DNA of 64,000 nt from Reichenbachiella sp. 5M10 (GCF_002742335.1 NZ_MDGR01000007.1:2608501-2672500), one strand, 5' to 3'; positions 39,844-49,303 are shown, numbered from the stretch's first letter. Notes: generated by a model not told the origin, from the sequence alone. Numbers and translations are program-made.

Positions 39844-40341
39844 ATGAAACAATTCGTCATACTTCTCTTCGCTATCTCAACCCTATCTTGCAACTCTAAT
39901 CACAAAGAGACGCAAAACACCCTTACAGATTCTATCACACGAACGGACAATACCGAACACTTCGATTGGCTCTTGGGCCAGTGGCAAAGGCTCAACGAAG
40001 AGGAAGGCAAAGAGACCTATGAATACTGGCACAAGGTAAGCGATACGGAGTACACTGGCCTAGGCTTCACGATGCAAGCATCTGACACCATATGGCAAGA
40101 ACAAATGCGCCTCGTCAAACACGACAAAAACTGGAATCTCACGATACAATCCCCAGGAGAATCCGTCCCTACGACGTTCAAAGGCACAGCTCACAGCGCT
40201 ACCGAATTCACATGTACCAACAATGAAATCAGTTTCCCCAACCGCATCACATATTGGAGCAGCAATGACCGGCTATTTGCAACCGTCGATGGAGGAGATC
40301 TCAGTCTATCTTTTGAATTCGAAAAGACCGGCTCCCGCTAA
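39844..40341 (+). CDS. small lipoprotein of the DUF6265 type
   Basis: Predicted lipoprotein of unknown function. I start at ATG 39844 (MKQFVILLFAISTLSC), which gives a signal peptide and lipobox with Cys at residue 16; the longer frame begins with unrelated sequence. The domain starts FDWLLGQWQRLNEEEG, then YEYWHKVSDTEYTGLGF and IWQEQMRLVKHDKNW, which is the DUF6265 (lipocalin-like) pattern of a small beta-barrel. The 165-residue protein stands alone, with no operon partner. A role in binding a small hydrophobic ligand is only a guess. Confidence 0.75.
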   Translation: MKQFVILLFAISTLSCNSNHKETQNTLTDSITRTDNTEHFDWLLGQWQRLNEEEGKETYEYWHKVSDTEYTGLGFTMQASDTIWQEQMRLVKHDKNWNLTIQSPGESVPTTFKGTAHSATEFTCTNNEISFPNRITYWSSNDRLFATVDGGDLSLSFEFEKTGSR

Positions 40342-40500
40342 AGCACCTCCCTATCCCCTCTTCGGCTGTCAACTTTGAAGCAAATCTACCCGCCTCCCCA
40401 CTAGTGACTCAAACTGTCAAGAGACGAATGTGTATTCCTTTGTCGGAAGACATAAAGTATCTAAATTGCTGCATACAACCAGTCCTAATAACTGACCAGC

Positions 40501-43500
40501 ATGTACGACTCTGAAAAGGAAAACAAAGCTCCCAAACGATACGCTCATTCGGACATCCGCAAACGAGACCGAAAACTCGCCAAGATAGCCAGCGAGAACC
40601 AAAGAAAGGAAAAAGAGATGACGATGGAAGAATGCTTGGCTTCCATCGAAGAAATCCAACAAGGAGGTGCCAACAAGAAATCACCCATCGACAAGCCTAA
40701 ATCCACCATACAACAAGCAGCCCACCAAACAACAGATACTGCCCTTGCCAAAAGGGACGCCGAGACAAGCCAAGAGTGTTACACCTATTTTCAAGAGACC
40801 AAAGAAGCATACATAAGTGAGAGTGCTACGAGGGCAGATACTCTAGAAAACCGCTTCATCGAATTTGAGCTCCACTGTGAAAAGAATCAAATTCAAATAG
40901 GCACAAAAACCTATGTCAATGCACTCACCAATGTTTTTCCGGGTATCGTGTGGGACAAGGCCCTCTTGCCAGACACGGTAGACAAGAAACAAGACAAAAC
41001 CACCGCTACCAACAACAAAACCGTCGTTTGGCCGAGCAATCACAAAAAAGAATACAACATGATGTATTCTAAACTCAAGGACGGCAAAGCCGCAGGAACA
41101 TCCACTGATCTGCGTCAAAAAAATGAAACCGGTGAGTTGGATGCCGCTACGGTCAAGGTACTGGACCCAAGCAACCATCCTTGGGTGCTGTGCCAAATGT
41201 ATGTAGCTGGACAAAAAGAAGAAGGATATATCCATGCTTCCATACTCTCTGTACTCTTGGGGGAGGTAGTCCTGGAGGCAAAACACCAAATAGCCAACGA
41301 GCATACTGTAGTCAAGACCAAATCAGGGGCTAACATCTACGAGAAGCCCAATGGCAAATTGCTAGAAACCGCGGCGTTCAACGATGAGGTATTTGTCTTA
41401 TCAGTTGACCCATACGACTGGGCATACATCCTCTACCAAGGTCAACGAGCATATGTCAACGTTAATTTCCTAAATACAGGCACGCCCATGCCCTGTGTGG
41501 GTGCCAAACTCTACCAAATCAAAGAGGGTGAAGGAGTCGATCAGATCGTCAAGGAACGAATAGGCAACGGCAAAGAAATGGATCGAAGGTTCTACGCCAA
41601 CGTACTACTCTATGTCAACAACCCCGCCAACGATCCATCCAAAGGCATATACATCGAAGGTGAAAACTTTGACATCACGAATTTCATCCCGGTAGATTAT
41701 GACAAGTTCAAGACGCGTAAGGATTATTTAATATGGATCCCCACCAAAACCTACTGCGAAGGACTCAAAGGGGTCGTCAACTCCGGGTCTTATAAAGGGG
41801 AGGTCAAACAAACCATCAAATCACTAGCCAACACTGTCTCCAAAACCGTCGACAAGTATTGGCCCGAAAACTGGGGAGCCTTCTACGGAATGGACGTAGC
41901 GGCCACCTTTGCCATCCCCGTGGGAGCCAAGGCACAGATCGAAACGTACTTTTACCGAAAGGACAAAAACACCCTCGCACTCAAGAAATATGATAAAATG
42001 GCCGTAGGGTTCGATACTGGTGCGAGTGCAGGTTTCTATGTAGGCAAGAAAGGGTCAAAGAAAGGCGATGCGGGTATTGGTGCCAAAGCTGGGGTCAATG
42101 CGGAGGCCATGTTGGCCGGGTACGCGATGGCAGAGTACGAATTTCCTATCCAAGACAATGACTCTGTCATCAGTGCGCTCTCGGCTATTTTCATGAGTGG
42201 ACAGCCTCAATTCGCTGCTGCCGCGACTTTTCTGGATATCGTAGCAGACACCCAGCTGAGCCCCGCCAACTACATGACCAAGTCCGTCCTCGCAGCAGGT
42301 GTGGAGGCGCAGGGCAGTGCCGGTGCCAGTCTTGGCATCATGAAAGCCGGCTCCAACAATGAAACCGAATCCTACACCCATAAAGGAAGCTATGCCGCAG
42401 ACCAAGCCCCTGAGGCTTATACCACCACCACACTGGAGGCTCTCAACCCTTTTAGCAGAAATACAAAATTCAAGGACTTGCTGCTGAAACAACTAAATAT
42501 CGGAGCAGATGCCTTCCTGAGCATCAACCCTAAAATCGGAATGGCATTCGCGCGGAAGCTAGCCCATGAGGACGGTCAGATGATCCCGGTCTCCGAGACA
42601 ATGGAGGTCTTCTTGGAAGCCAGCGGTCAGGCCCTACTCAACCTGTCACTACCCATGATGGGCAAGTTGGGACCTGCCATAGACAATGGCCTGGGACTCA
42701 AAGTGGTCTTTCACAGCAAACCCGGCGAAGAATGGGGATCGCCGACATTCTCCCTCTATGCTACCGGTGGCCAGATGGACTACTACGACGGTGCAGCCTC
42801 CAATACCGAACTAGAACTTGGCTCCAGCATGAAAGATATCGCCAAGAACCTAGGAGACATGGACGCGACCAAATTCGTAGCGCTCGTCAAGAAAACCAAA
42901 ATTCAAAAGCGCGTACACCTGATCAACTTCATGAGCCGAAAAGTCCAACGAATGAAGGACAACGTGAAAACACAGAAGAGCAAGGTTAAACTAGACAACC
43001 AGCCTCAGAAATACTTTGATTTGGATGGATACGTTGACTTAGAGATTGACTTTTCGAAGTTGTCGGATTTTGAATTGGGTGAAGCAGGAAGGCTGGTTAT
43101 GAATTTGTTTCAAGGAGACACTATAGAAAAAGCCATGCAAGGAATTTCTACTTTCATGGCTTGGGGAAGTGGGGTGATAAAAAGAGAAGATGAGAAAGTA
43201 GAAAAATTTATCACTCACTTAAACAACGCTATTCGAGACGACATTTTCCCATCTGCTGTATTACACGCTAGGTTGGGACTAGGTGTAGCAGTTGGCTTTA
43301 GTGCAGCATGGGGAGCCAAGGTAAAGGGAACTATGTCTGCAAGTGCAGGCCTTCTCTACGAAGAAGACATCAAAGGGGTATTGGCACACTATATCACCCC
43401 AGAAAATGCCATGGAATTGTTTAGACACGTACAACAATTGGAGGTACCCAGTTCCTTGCAAGACATGGTAGAAGAAGCTTTGGACTTCAACGAAAAAGCA

Positions 43501-43512
43501 AAACCCTACTAA
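40501..43512 (+). CDS. large protein of unknown function with SH3-like modules
   Basis: I do not recognise a named family. There is no signal peptide and no membrane segment. Residues 1-110 are charged and poorly structured (Lys, Glu, Gln-rich). Around 205-255 and 270-325 are two segments that look like bacterial SH3 modules (TDLRQKNETGEL ... VKVLDPSNHPW; GANIYEKPNGKLL ... VDPYDWAYILYQGQRAYVN). A LysM-like stretch follows (KLYQIKEGEGVDQIVKERIG). The second half is Gly- and Ala-rich with alternating small residues (GFDTGASAGFYVG, GIGAKAGVNAEAMLAGYA), suggesting beta-strands or a barrel-like scaffold. Its last 165 codons are richer in A and T than the rest. It ends in a 4-bp overlap with the convergent WG-repeat gene. 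It could be a secreted effector or scaffold; not shown. Confidence 0.7.
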   Translation: MYDSEKENKAPKRYAHSDIRKRDRKLAKIASENQRKEKEMTMEECLASIEEIQQGGANKKSPIDKPKSTIQQAAHQTTDTALAKRDAETSQECYTYFQETKEAYISESATRADTLENRFIEFELHCEKNQIQIGTKTYVNALTNVFPGIVWDKALLPDTVDKKQDKTTATNNKTVVWPSNHKKEYNMMYSKLKDGKAAGTSTDLRQKNETGELDAATVKVLDPSNHPWVLCQMYVAGQKEEGYIHASILSVLLGEVVLEAKHQIANEHTVVKTKSGANIYEKPNGKLLETAAFNDEVFVLSVDPYDWAYILYQGQRAYVNVNFLNTGTPMPCVGAKLYQIKEGEGVDQIVKERIGNGKEMDRRFYANVLLYVNNPANDPSKGIYIEGENFDITNFIPVDYDKFKTRKDYLIWIPTKTYCEGLKGVVNSGSYKGEVKQTIKSLANTVSKTVDKYWPENWGAFYGMDVAATFAIPVGAKAQIETYFYRKDKNTLALKKYDKMAVGFDTGASAGFYVGKKGSKKGDAGIGAKAGVNAEAMLAGYAMAEYEFPIQDNDSVISALSAIFMSGQPQFAAAATFLDIVADTQLSPANYMTKSVLAAGVEAQGSAGASLGIMKAGSNNETESYTHKGSYAADQAPEAYTTTTLEALNPFSRNTKFKDLLLKQLNIGADAFLSINPKIGMAFARKLAHEDGQMIPVSETMEVFLEASGQALLNLSLPMMGKLGPAIDNGLGLKVVFHSKPGEEWGSPTFSLYATGGQMDYYDGAASNTELELGSSMKDIAKNLGDMDATKFVALVKKTKIQKRVHLINFMSRKVQRMKDNVKTQKSKVKLDNQPQKYFDLDGYVDLEIDFSKLSDFELGEAGRLVMNLFQGDTIEKAMQGISTFMAWGSGVIKREDEKVEKFITHLNNAIRDDIFPSAVLHARLGLGVAVGFSAAWGAKVKGTMSASAGLLYEEDIKGVLAHYITPENAMELFRHVQQLEVPSSLQDMVEEALDFNEKAKPY

Positions 43513-44855
43513 TCCCGGTAGCGATTACCCAGTACATCCACATAGTAAGATTCCTCGCCGACTTTGACCTTGATGAGGCCGGTGTTGCCAAGCCCTCGAT
43601 CATGGATCTCATCAAATTGAGGAGGGAAGATGATTTTTTTGCCCCACTTCTCAATAAGCCCATTGGGTTTCCCATCGTATTGATCTATAGTCAGAACAAA
43701 ATTATTTTCTTCAATTTGAGCAAAATTGACGTCAAGTTCGCTAGCGTAAATTATCGAACCTTGATTATCCATAATAAACCATTTCCATCCAGTAGGGGTA
43801 CTCGCTTTTGTTCTACCAAAGTACAGATTATCTTGACATAGTAGGAATTTATGCTCCGGCACGACCACAAACTCCCCTTTGTCATTGACCAATCCATGAT
43901 TGCCTAGCGTATCTTGAATAACCATTAATCCATTTTTGAACTCACTACCAAACCGATAAGTGTGAGGTACAATAACCTCTCCTGTTTGAAGATCAAGCAT
44001 ACCACGGTATTTATCATACATCGACTCCCCTTTTTTCACGGTTGTCCAGACCGCATTGCGGTTGTAGTAGGAGGCGTAGTAGTACTCGCTGACGTCCAGC
44101 ACTTCATGACCCAGGGTGTCGATGATCATTTTCTTGTCGCCCTGCTGCACGTACAGGAGACCGTCCTGCACGGTGTACATGTTGTCGTAGACGAGGGGGA
44201 GCACTTCCTCTAGGTGGCGGTTGTAGAGGGCGTATTTGCCGTCCTTCTTCATTTTGTAAAAATGCTCGGAGTAGACGATCTCATCCCACACCAGGTCAAT
44301 CACGATGTTGTTTTGTGCATCGATGAAGCCCTTCCCGCCTTTGTCTGTACCGTGTGTGAATTGCGCCAAGTAGGCCTTGGACTCAGGTATGTAGTTGAGC
44401 CACATGAAAGCCACCGGGATGATGACATTGCCCATGGAGTCGATGACACCTGCCTTCCAGTTGGGCATCCGAGCCAGCCAGTGCCCCGGGTGAGCCGTCC
44501 TGCTCAGTTCGCTGTATTTGAAATCCGAATACGTCCGTCCCGCTCTGTCTATCAGTGCCACCGATTGCTGGTACTCGGACACCTGTTGGGTGACCGTGCC
44601 GCGGTTGTCGATGATGGGAGTCGCAAACTCCCACTGCGGATCCAGTAGCATCTCCTTGTCCTTGTTGACAAAGCCAAACTTGCCCTCTCGCAGGTAAGGA
44701 ATCAGCAGATCATCCGCCAGCGAGAAGGTGTCCAACGGACTGATGCCCTCATAGTCATAGGCAGGGCCAGGCATGATATAGGGTGCGAGCTGATCGACAT
44801 CTTGCGCCGTGACAACCGTGACCCAAAATCCAAGTAACAACAGGAGGTATTTCAT
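43509..44855 (-). CDS. WG-repeat secreted protein
   Basis: Secreted protein made of WG (KWG) repeats, units of about 25-30 residues of unknown function thought to mediate binding. Start at ATG 44855 (MKYLLLLLGFWVTVVTAQ, signal peptide ending in TAQ); a longer frame to 44903 adds no signal features. Repeats seen: GFVNKDKEMLLDPQWEFA, KAGVIDSMGNVIIPVAFMWL, GFIDAQNNIVIDLVWDEI, KYALYNRHLEEVLPLVYD, GMLDLQTGEVIVPHTY, HGLVNDKGEFVVVPEH, and NGLIEKWGKKIIFPPQFDE. The 448-residue product ends in a 4-bp overlap (CTAA) with the 1003-residue gene, both stop codons sharing it. The 3' part (43509-44040) is more AT-rich than the 5' part. Confidence 0.85.
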   Translation of the reverse strand: MKYLLLLLGFWVTVVTAQDVDQLAPYIMPGPAYDYEGISPLDTFSLADDLLIPYLREGKFGFVNKDKEMLLDPQWEFATPIIDNRGTVTQQVSEYQQSVALIDRAGRTYSDFKYSELSRTAHPGHWLARMPNWKAGVIDSMGNVIIPVAFMWLNYIPESKAYLAQFTHGTDKGGKGFIDAQNNIVIDLVWDEIVYSEHFYKMKKDGKYALYNRHLEEVLPLVYDNMYTVQDGLLYVQQGDKKMIIDTLGHEVLDVSEYYYASYYNRNAVWTTVKKGESMYDKYRGMLDLQTGEVIVPHTYRFGSEFKNGLMVIQDTLGNHGLVNDKGEFVVVPEHKFLLCQDNLYFGRTKASTPTGWKWFIMDNQGSIIYASELDVNFAQIEENNFVLTIDQYDGKPNGLIEKWGKKIIFPPQFDEIHDRGLGNTGLIKVKVGEESYYVDVLGNRYRD

Positions 44856-45081
44856 GTAGCGAAGATAACAAGCACAGTTGGTTTTAGAGAACCAGACTTC
44901 CACGAAAAGGCAAAGCTTTGTTGGTCGAATAGTGATCGTTCAGGACCGCTATGAGAAAGTGCCTCTATAAAACAGCCAAGCCATCTCACTTTTTAGTATC
45001 TTGATCGCTGCTTTTGCGCATGATTATTAACTATACGGAAGAGTACAAAGTAGAGCCGCTTCCGCACCAAAAAACTAACCT

Positions 45082-48000
45082 ATGAAAACCAAAGTACTAG
45101 GCAATTCACCCTTCGAAAAACCCAACTACAAAAAATTCAAAAGAGAAGAAGACAAACCCTTCTACGCTACCTATCTCAATACTGCCAAGCAAAATGTATT
45201 TCTAATTCTTCGTGAGATTTCAGACAAGCTGGAGCTAGGATTCACAACGAAGGATACAGGAATGTTGAGTACTGAACTATGGTCAAAGCTCAAGAACAAT
45301 GATCAACCAGAAGTCTCCCAAAAGATCATCGAACGCCTAGAAAATCAATTCACCTTCCTGAGGCAGTTGGCGTTGAACCATGCCAGAGACAAAGCCTATA
45401 GCAGTGAAGTAGATTCTTACCAGAATGACTATAATGGAGACTCGCAAGACAAAATCAATAGCAACGAAGCGGAATCTAGCCCTGAAGACTATCATGATGT
45501 TTTGAAGCTCTGGATAGAGCAATTAAACAGCTATAGAAACTACTATACACATGCTAAACATAAGCCCGTCCAACTAGATCCAGCTGTCATCGATGGTATG
45601 CGGGATCTCTTTGATGCCGACTGGAAAGAATTTAAAGATCGATTCGGTTTTGAAGACTCAGTAGTGGGTCATCTCATACGACGAGGAAAGAATGGTGAAT
45701 TGGCCAATTTCACCTATGCCTTTGCGGACAGGCATGGCACTACAGAAAAAGGATTCTTGTACTTCGTATGTCTATGGCTGGAGAAAAAGGATGCTCAAGA
45801 ACTACTCAAAAAACATGAAGGCTTCAAGCGAAGCTCACTGAGCTACGAAAAAGCTACACTCGAGCGATATACTTGGTTCAGAACGAAAATCCCGAAACCT
45901 AAACTAGTCAGCGACCATAGTGAAGCAGGCCTATTTATGGACATGGTCAACGAACTCAAAAGATGCCCGCAGCCTCTCTACAATACCCTGAGCGAAAAAG
46001 ACAAAGACACTTTCAAACAGCTCGACACTGCCGATGCAAGCCATGGACAAGAAAGCGAAGGCGATGAAGACTATACACTCACGCCAGTGCTCAAAAGACA
46101 TAGCAATCGATTTTACTATTTTGCTTTGCGCTATCTGGATCAGTCTTTTGAGCACCTTAGGTTCCATGTCGATCTAGGTAATTACTGTTTTCATAGCTAC
46201 GATCAGGTAATAGAAGACATGCCACGCAAGCGAAGGTGGATCAAACGCATGACGGGTTTTGGCAAGCTTACCGATTTTGACGAAGCGCATAGACCTGCTA
46301 CATGGGGAGAGAAACTACCCGACCCTCTAGCACAAGAAAAACCCGACACCTACATCACCAAAACTACCCCTCATTATCATCTTGACGGGACAGGTGAAGT
46401 AAAAAACATAGGCATCAAATGGGTAGATAGCTACGACCGAAAAAAAATCTGGCCTAATGTATCCGAACCCTACACACATGGCAAAAGTGACAGACCCCAC
46501 ACCGAAGCACCAGACTTTTGGCTCAGCCTATACGAACTACCTGCGGTAGCATTTTATCAAATGCTGCACCTCCAAAACAAAGACAGGGTACATCAGTCAG
46601 CCGAAACGGTGATTCGAGACTATCAGCAAAATCTCAAGAACTTCCTCACAGCAGTAGCTCAGGGTCGTATCTCGCCAGGCTATACCCTCGAAACCCTCTC
46701 TGCAGAACTTGACAAAAGCAACTTAAGAATCAGCTACATCCCCAAAGCAGTAGTCAAATACCTGCTCAACAAAAAAGGCAAAGCCTACGACGAAAAAGCC
46801 AACATACGCCTACAAGAGCTACAAAAAGAGAATAGCAGACTCCTTAGCAAAGTCAATCGGCAAAAACCCCACTACCATAAACATACCAGCAACAAAGACT
46901 ATGTAGCGATGAAAGCGGGGTACATGGCCGACTTCCTGGCTCGTGACATGATTCGTCTCCAGCAGCCCATCGATCAGGATCAAGGCAAAGCCAACGGTAC
47001 GGAGTTTCAGCTACTGCAAGCCAAACTGGCGCTATTTGGCAAATCCAAGGACACCCTGCACGTGACCTTCAAACTCTGCAACCTGATCGATGCTGCCAAC
47101 CCTCACCCCTTCTTGCACAAAATCAAGCTCTCCAAATGCCATGGGATTTTAGCCTTCTATACGGAATACCTTCACCTCAGGGATGGCTACCTCCTACAGT
47201 GCCTCCAAGAAAAGAAATACAACAAATACCACTTTCTGAAACTAAACCCAGTGGATACCAATATCCAAACACTAATCGAACGGCAACTCGACGCGGTGAT
47301 GAACCTCCCCAGAGGACTATTCAAGCAACCCATACTCCAGGCAATGACTATAATAAATGCTACAAAAACACTCGTCCAGCAACTAAAAGAACTACCGAGT
47401 GTCAATGTAGCTTACATGATCCAATCCTATTTTGAGCACGTGCGCCATGATGGCAATCAGGAGTTCTACACTTACAAACGCAACTACGAACTGCTGGACA
47501 AACTCTATGACAACAAGACAGGCAGGAGTAAAACAAAAGCCCGCTATTTTACCGGTCAAGAGCTAGAGCAGAAAACTAAGGAGATCAAACAGAAACTAGC
47601 ACAAAAAATAGATGCAGCTATACGTAAGAAAGCGAATGCCACAGAAGAAGAGAAACAACGCATTCGTGACAACTACCAAAAGGCATACAAAGCATTCACC
47701 CACAGTGAAAAGCAAATCAGACTGCACAAGAGCTGCGACACTGTACTGTTCATGATGGTAGATCACATGTACAGATACGGGGATTTTCTATTGGATAGAA
47801 GAAAAAAGAAAAATGAGCAACCACAACTATTGGAACTAGCAGACAGCTACAAGCTCCGTAGTATTAAGCCAGACACAGACCAGAGCTTCCTTTCTATGCT
47901 TTTGCCCATTGCCATTCCCGTGTTTTATCCAGAAAAGACCAGTAAGCATCAAAGGACTATTGCTCGCGAACAGCTGAAAGTGAAAAACTATGGAGATTTC

Positions 48001-48444
48001 AGAAGCTTTTTGAAAGACCGAAGACTCTACACTCTACTGCCTTATATATCTGACGAAGTGGTACAGTTCGAGGCTATACAACGAGAATTTGCTGCCTATC
48101 ATCGATCGAGAGAGAGCGTATTCGAAAAAATACTCTCATTCGAAAAAACAGTCATTGCCCAACACAATATTCAACCTAACAAATATGGATACATAGAACA
48201 TAAAGACATCCTTGATGAAGCAAGAATACCCGAAGAGCAGTACCATCAAATGATTGACATCCGCAATGCACTATGTCATGGCACATACCCTAATCCAGAA
48301 AAATTCAAAGATCAGGTGGACGGCAGTGACTTCAATGCCCTCAAGCATATAGGACTAAACGCCCCTGAGGCAAGCCAAAAATCCATCATCACACAACTAG
48401 AACAGATAGCTCTTAGACTCTATGAAAAACCCAAAAAGAACTAA
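45082..48444 (+). CDS. cas13b: Cas13b, type VI-B CRISPR RNA-guided RNase
   Basis: Single-protein effector that processes pre-crRNA and cleaves single-stranded RNA when guided by a crRNA; active Cas13b also cuts bystander RNA. The 1120 residues match the family range. Two HEPN nuclease motifs R-x4-H are seen: Arg152-His157 in SYRNYYTHAKH near the N-terminus and Arg1061-His1066 in DIRNALCHGTY near the C-terminus, the terminal placement that separates Cas13b from Cas13a. The middle is Lys-rich and helical with many basic runs. Residues 104-137 form a Ser/Asp/Asn-rich, poorly conserved stretch. It sits 49 bp before the CRISPR array on the same strand. No cas1/cas2, csx27 or csx28 is in the flanks. 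The start ATG 45082 follows an intergenic region of 226 bp. Named by motif and array evidence, not by database search. Confidence 0.97.
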   Translation: MKTKVLGNSPFEKPNYKKFKREEDKPFYATYLNTAKQNVFLILREISDKLELGFTTKDTGMLSTELWSKLKNNDQPEVSQKIIERLENQFTFLRQLALNHARDKAYSSEVDSYQNDYNGDSQDKINSNEAESSPEDYHDVLKLWIEQLNSYRNYYTHAKHKPVQLDPAVIDGMRDLFDADWKEFKDRFGFEDSVVGHLIRRGKNGELANFTYAFADRHGTTEKGFLYFVCLWLEKKDAQELLKKHEGFKRSSLSYEKATLERYTWFRTKIPKPKLVSDHSEAGLFMDMVNELKRCPQPLYNTLSEKDKDTFKQLDTADASHGQESEGDEDYTLTPVLKRHSNRFYYFALRYLDQSFEHLRFHVDLGNYCFHSYDQVIEDMPRKRRWIKRMTGFGKLTDFDEAHRPATWGEKLPDPLAQEKPDTYITKTTPHYHLDGTGEVKNIGIKWVDSYDRKKIWPNVSEPYTHGKSDRPHTEAPDFWLSLYELPAVAFYQMLHLQNKDRVHQSAETVIRDYQQNLKNFLTAVAQGRISPGYTLETLSAELDKSNLRISYIPKAVVKYLLNKKGKAYDEKANIRLQELQKENSRLLSKVNRQKPHYHKHTSNKDYVAMKAGYMADFLARDMIRLQQPIDQDQGKANGTEFQLLQAKLALFGKSKDTLHVTFKLCNLIDAANPHPFLHKIKLSKCHGILAFYTEYLHLRDGYLLQCLQEKKYNKYHFLKLNPVDTNIQTLIERQLDAVMNLPRGLFKQPILQAMTIINATKTLVQQLKELPSVNVAYMIQSYFEHVRHDGNQEFYTYKRNYELLDKLYDNKTGRSKTKARYFTGQELEQKTKEIKQKLAQKIDAAIRKKANATEEEKQRIRDNYQKAYKAFTHSEKQIRLHKSCDTVLFMMVDHMYRYGDFLLDRRKKKNEQPQLLELADSYKLRSIKPDTDQSFLSMLLPIAIPVFYPEKTSKHQRTIAREQLKVKNYGDFRSFLKDRRLYTLLPYISDEVVQFEAIQREFAAYHRSRESVFEKILSFEKTVIAQHNIQPNKYGYIEHKDILDEARIPEEQYHQMIDIRNALCHGTYPNPEKFKDQVDGSDFNALKHIGLNAPEASQKSIITQLEQIALRLYEKPKKN

Positions 48445-48493
48445 CAAACAAGTAACCTAACAATCTGAAAAACAAAACCTAAACGTAAGCTAT

Positions 48494-49189
48494 GCTGTTG
48501 AAGCCTTCATTTTGGAAGGTAAGTACAGCTCAGCTTTGAGCGTGATCAGCTTGCCAGACGCTGTTGAAGCCTTCATTTTGGAAGGTAAGTACAGCCGGAG
48601 GCTGTAAATTCGGGTGGTCGCTTCTGCTGTTGAAGCCTTCATTTTGGAAGGTAAGTACAGCCTGTGATGATGGCTAGTGCTAGACCTATGGGCTGTTGAA
48701 GCCTTCATTTTGGAAGGTAAGTACAGCTGGATGTGCTTGCCATAGTGTTGAATTATAGCTGTTAAAGCCCTCATTTTGGAAGGTAAGTACAGCACAGTGC
48801 CGCTAGAGTTTAGAAGCCTCACGGCTGTTGAAGCCCTCATTTTGGAAGGTAAGTACAGCTCACATCGGCTAAGTTTTCGAAGCTCTTTTGCTGTTGAAGC
48901 CCTCATTTTGGAAGGTAAGTACAGCGTGCTTGCCCAACATTGAACTTTCTATTAGGCTGTTGAAGCCCTCATTTTGGAAGGCAAGTACAGCAGGTGTACT
49001 ACTTTCATGTTCTTTCAGAAAGCTGTTGAAGCCCTCATTTTGGAAGGTAAGTACAGCAAATGAATTAAAACCAGTGTATTCGACGAAGCTGTTGAAGCCC
49101 TCATTTTGGAAGGTAAGTACAGCTCAGGTTTGATGTGAAATAGAAGGTCGTCTGCTGTTGAAGCCTTCATTTTGGAAGGTAAGTACAGC
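48494..49189 (+). CRISPR. type VI-B CRISPR array, 11 repeats and 10 spacers
   Basis: Repeats of 36 nt, beginning GCTGTTGAAGCC and ending GGTAAGTACAGC around a TCATTTTGGAA core, start at 48494, 48560, 48626, 48692, 48758, 48824, 48890, 48956, 49022, 49088 and 49154. All ten spacers are exactly 30 nt, so the period is 66 bp throughout. The GCTGT and ACAGC ends are complementary and the inner CCTTC can pair with GAAGG, the two-stem form known for Cas13b repeats, whose ends are usually GTTG and CAAC. Repeats 1-4 and 11 read CCTTC; repeats 5-10 read CCCTC. Repeat 5 also has GTTAAAG and repeat 8 GGCAAG. Orientation matches known Cas13b repeats when read on plus, so the array is probably transcribed in the cas13b direction, with crRNAs of spacer then repeat. 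Confidence 0.98.
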
Positions 49190-49231
49190 ACCAATACTTC
49201 CTCAAAAAACCACCTAGGGAGGCCCAAACAA

Positions 49232-49264
49232 AAACCCCTGTCTGGAAAGACCAAACAGGGGTTT
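49232..49264 (-). terminator. terminator between the array and the convergent unknown gene
   Basis: AAACCCCTGT (49232-49241) pairs with ACAGGGGTTT (49255-49264) over a 13-nt loop. On the minus strand the stem is followed by a T-rich tract, so it mainly ends the gene at 49304-49945; it may also stop array transcripts, 43 bp beyond the last repeat. Confidence 0.75.
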
Positions 49265-49303
49265 CATTAGTTGTCAGCTCCAAGAGCTGCTCGACGACAG
49301 GGA

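Noticed and set aside
40501-43512. DUF4157-type contractile-injection cargo
   Set aside because: The metallopeptidase HE-x-x-H motif typical of that family is absent; resemblance is only in the charged N-terminus.
43509-44855. WG-repeat protein as a CRISPR accessory
   Set aside because: Signal peptide shows it is exported, and it is transcribed away from cas13b with its own 226-bp gap.
48490-49254. Open frames of repeated LYLPSKMKAST-type and LLKPSFWKVSTA-type peptides over the array
   Set aside because: They are translations of the CRISPR repeats, not genes.
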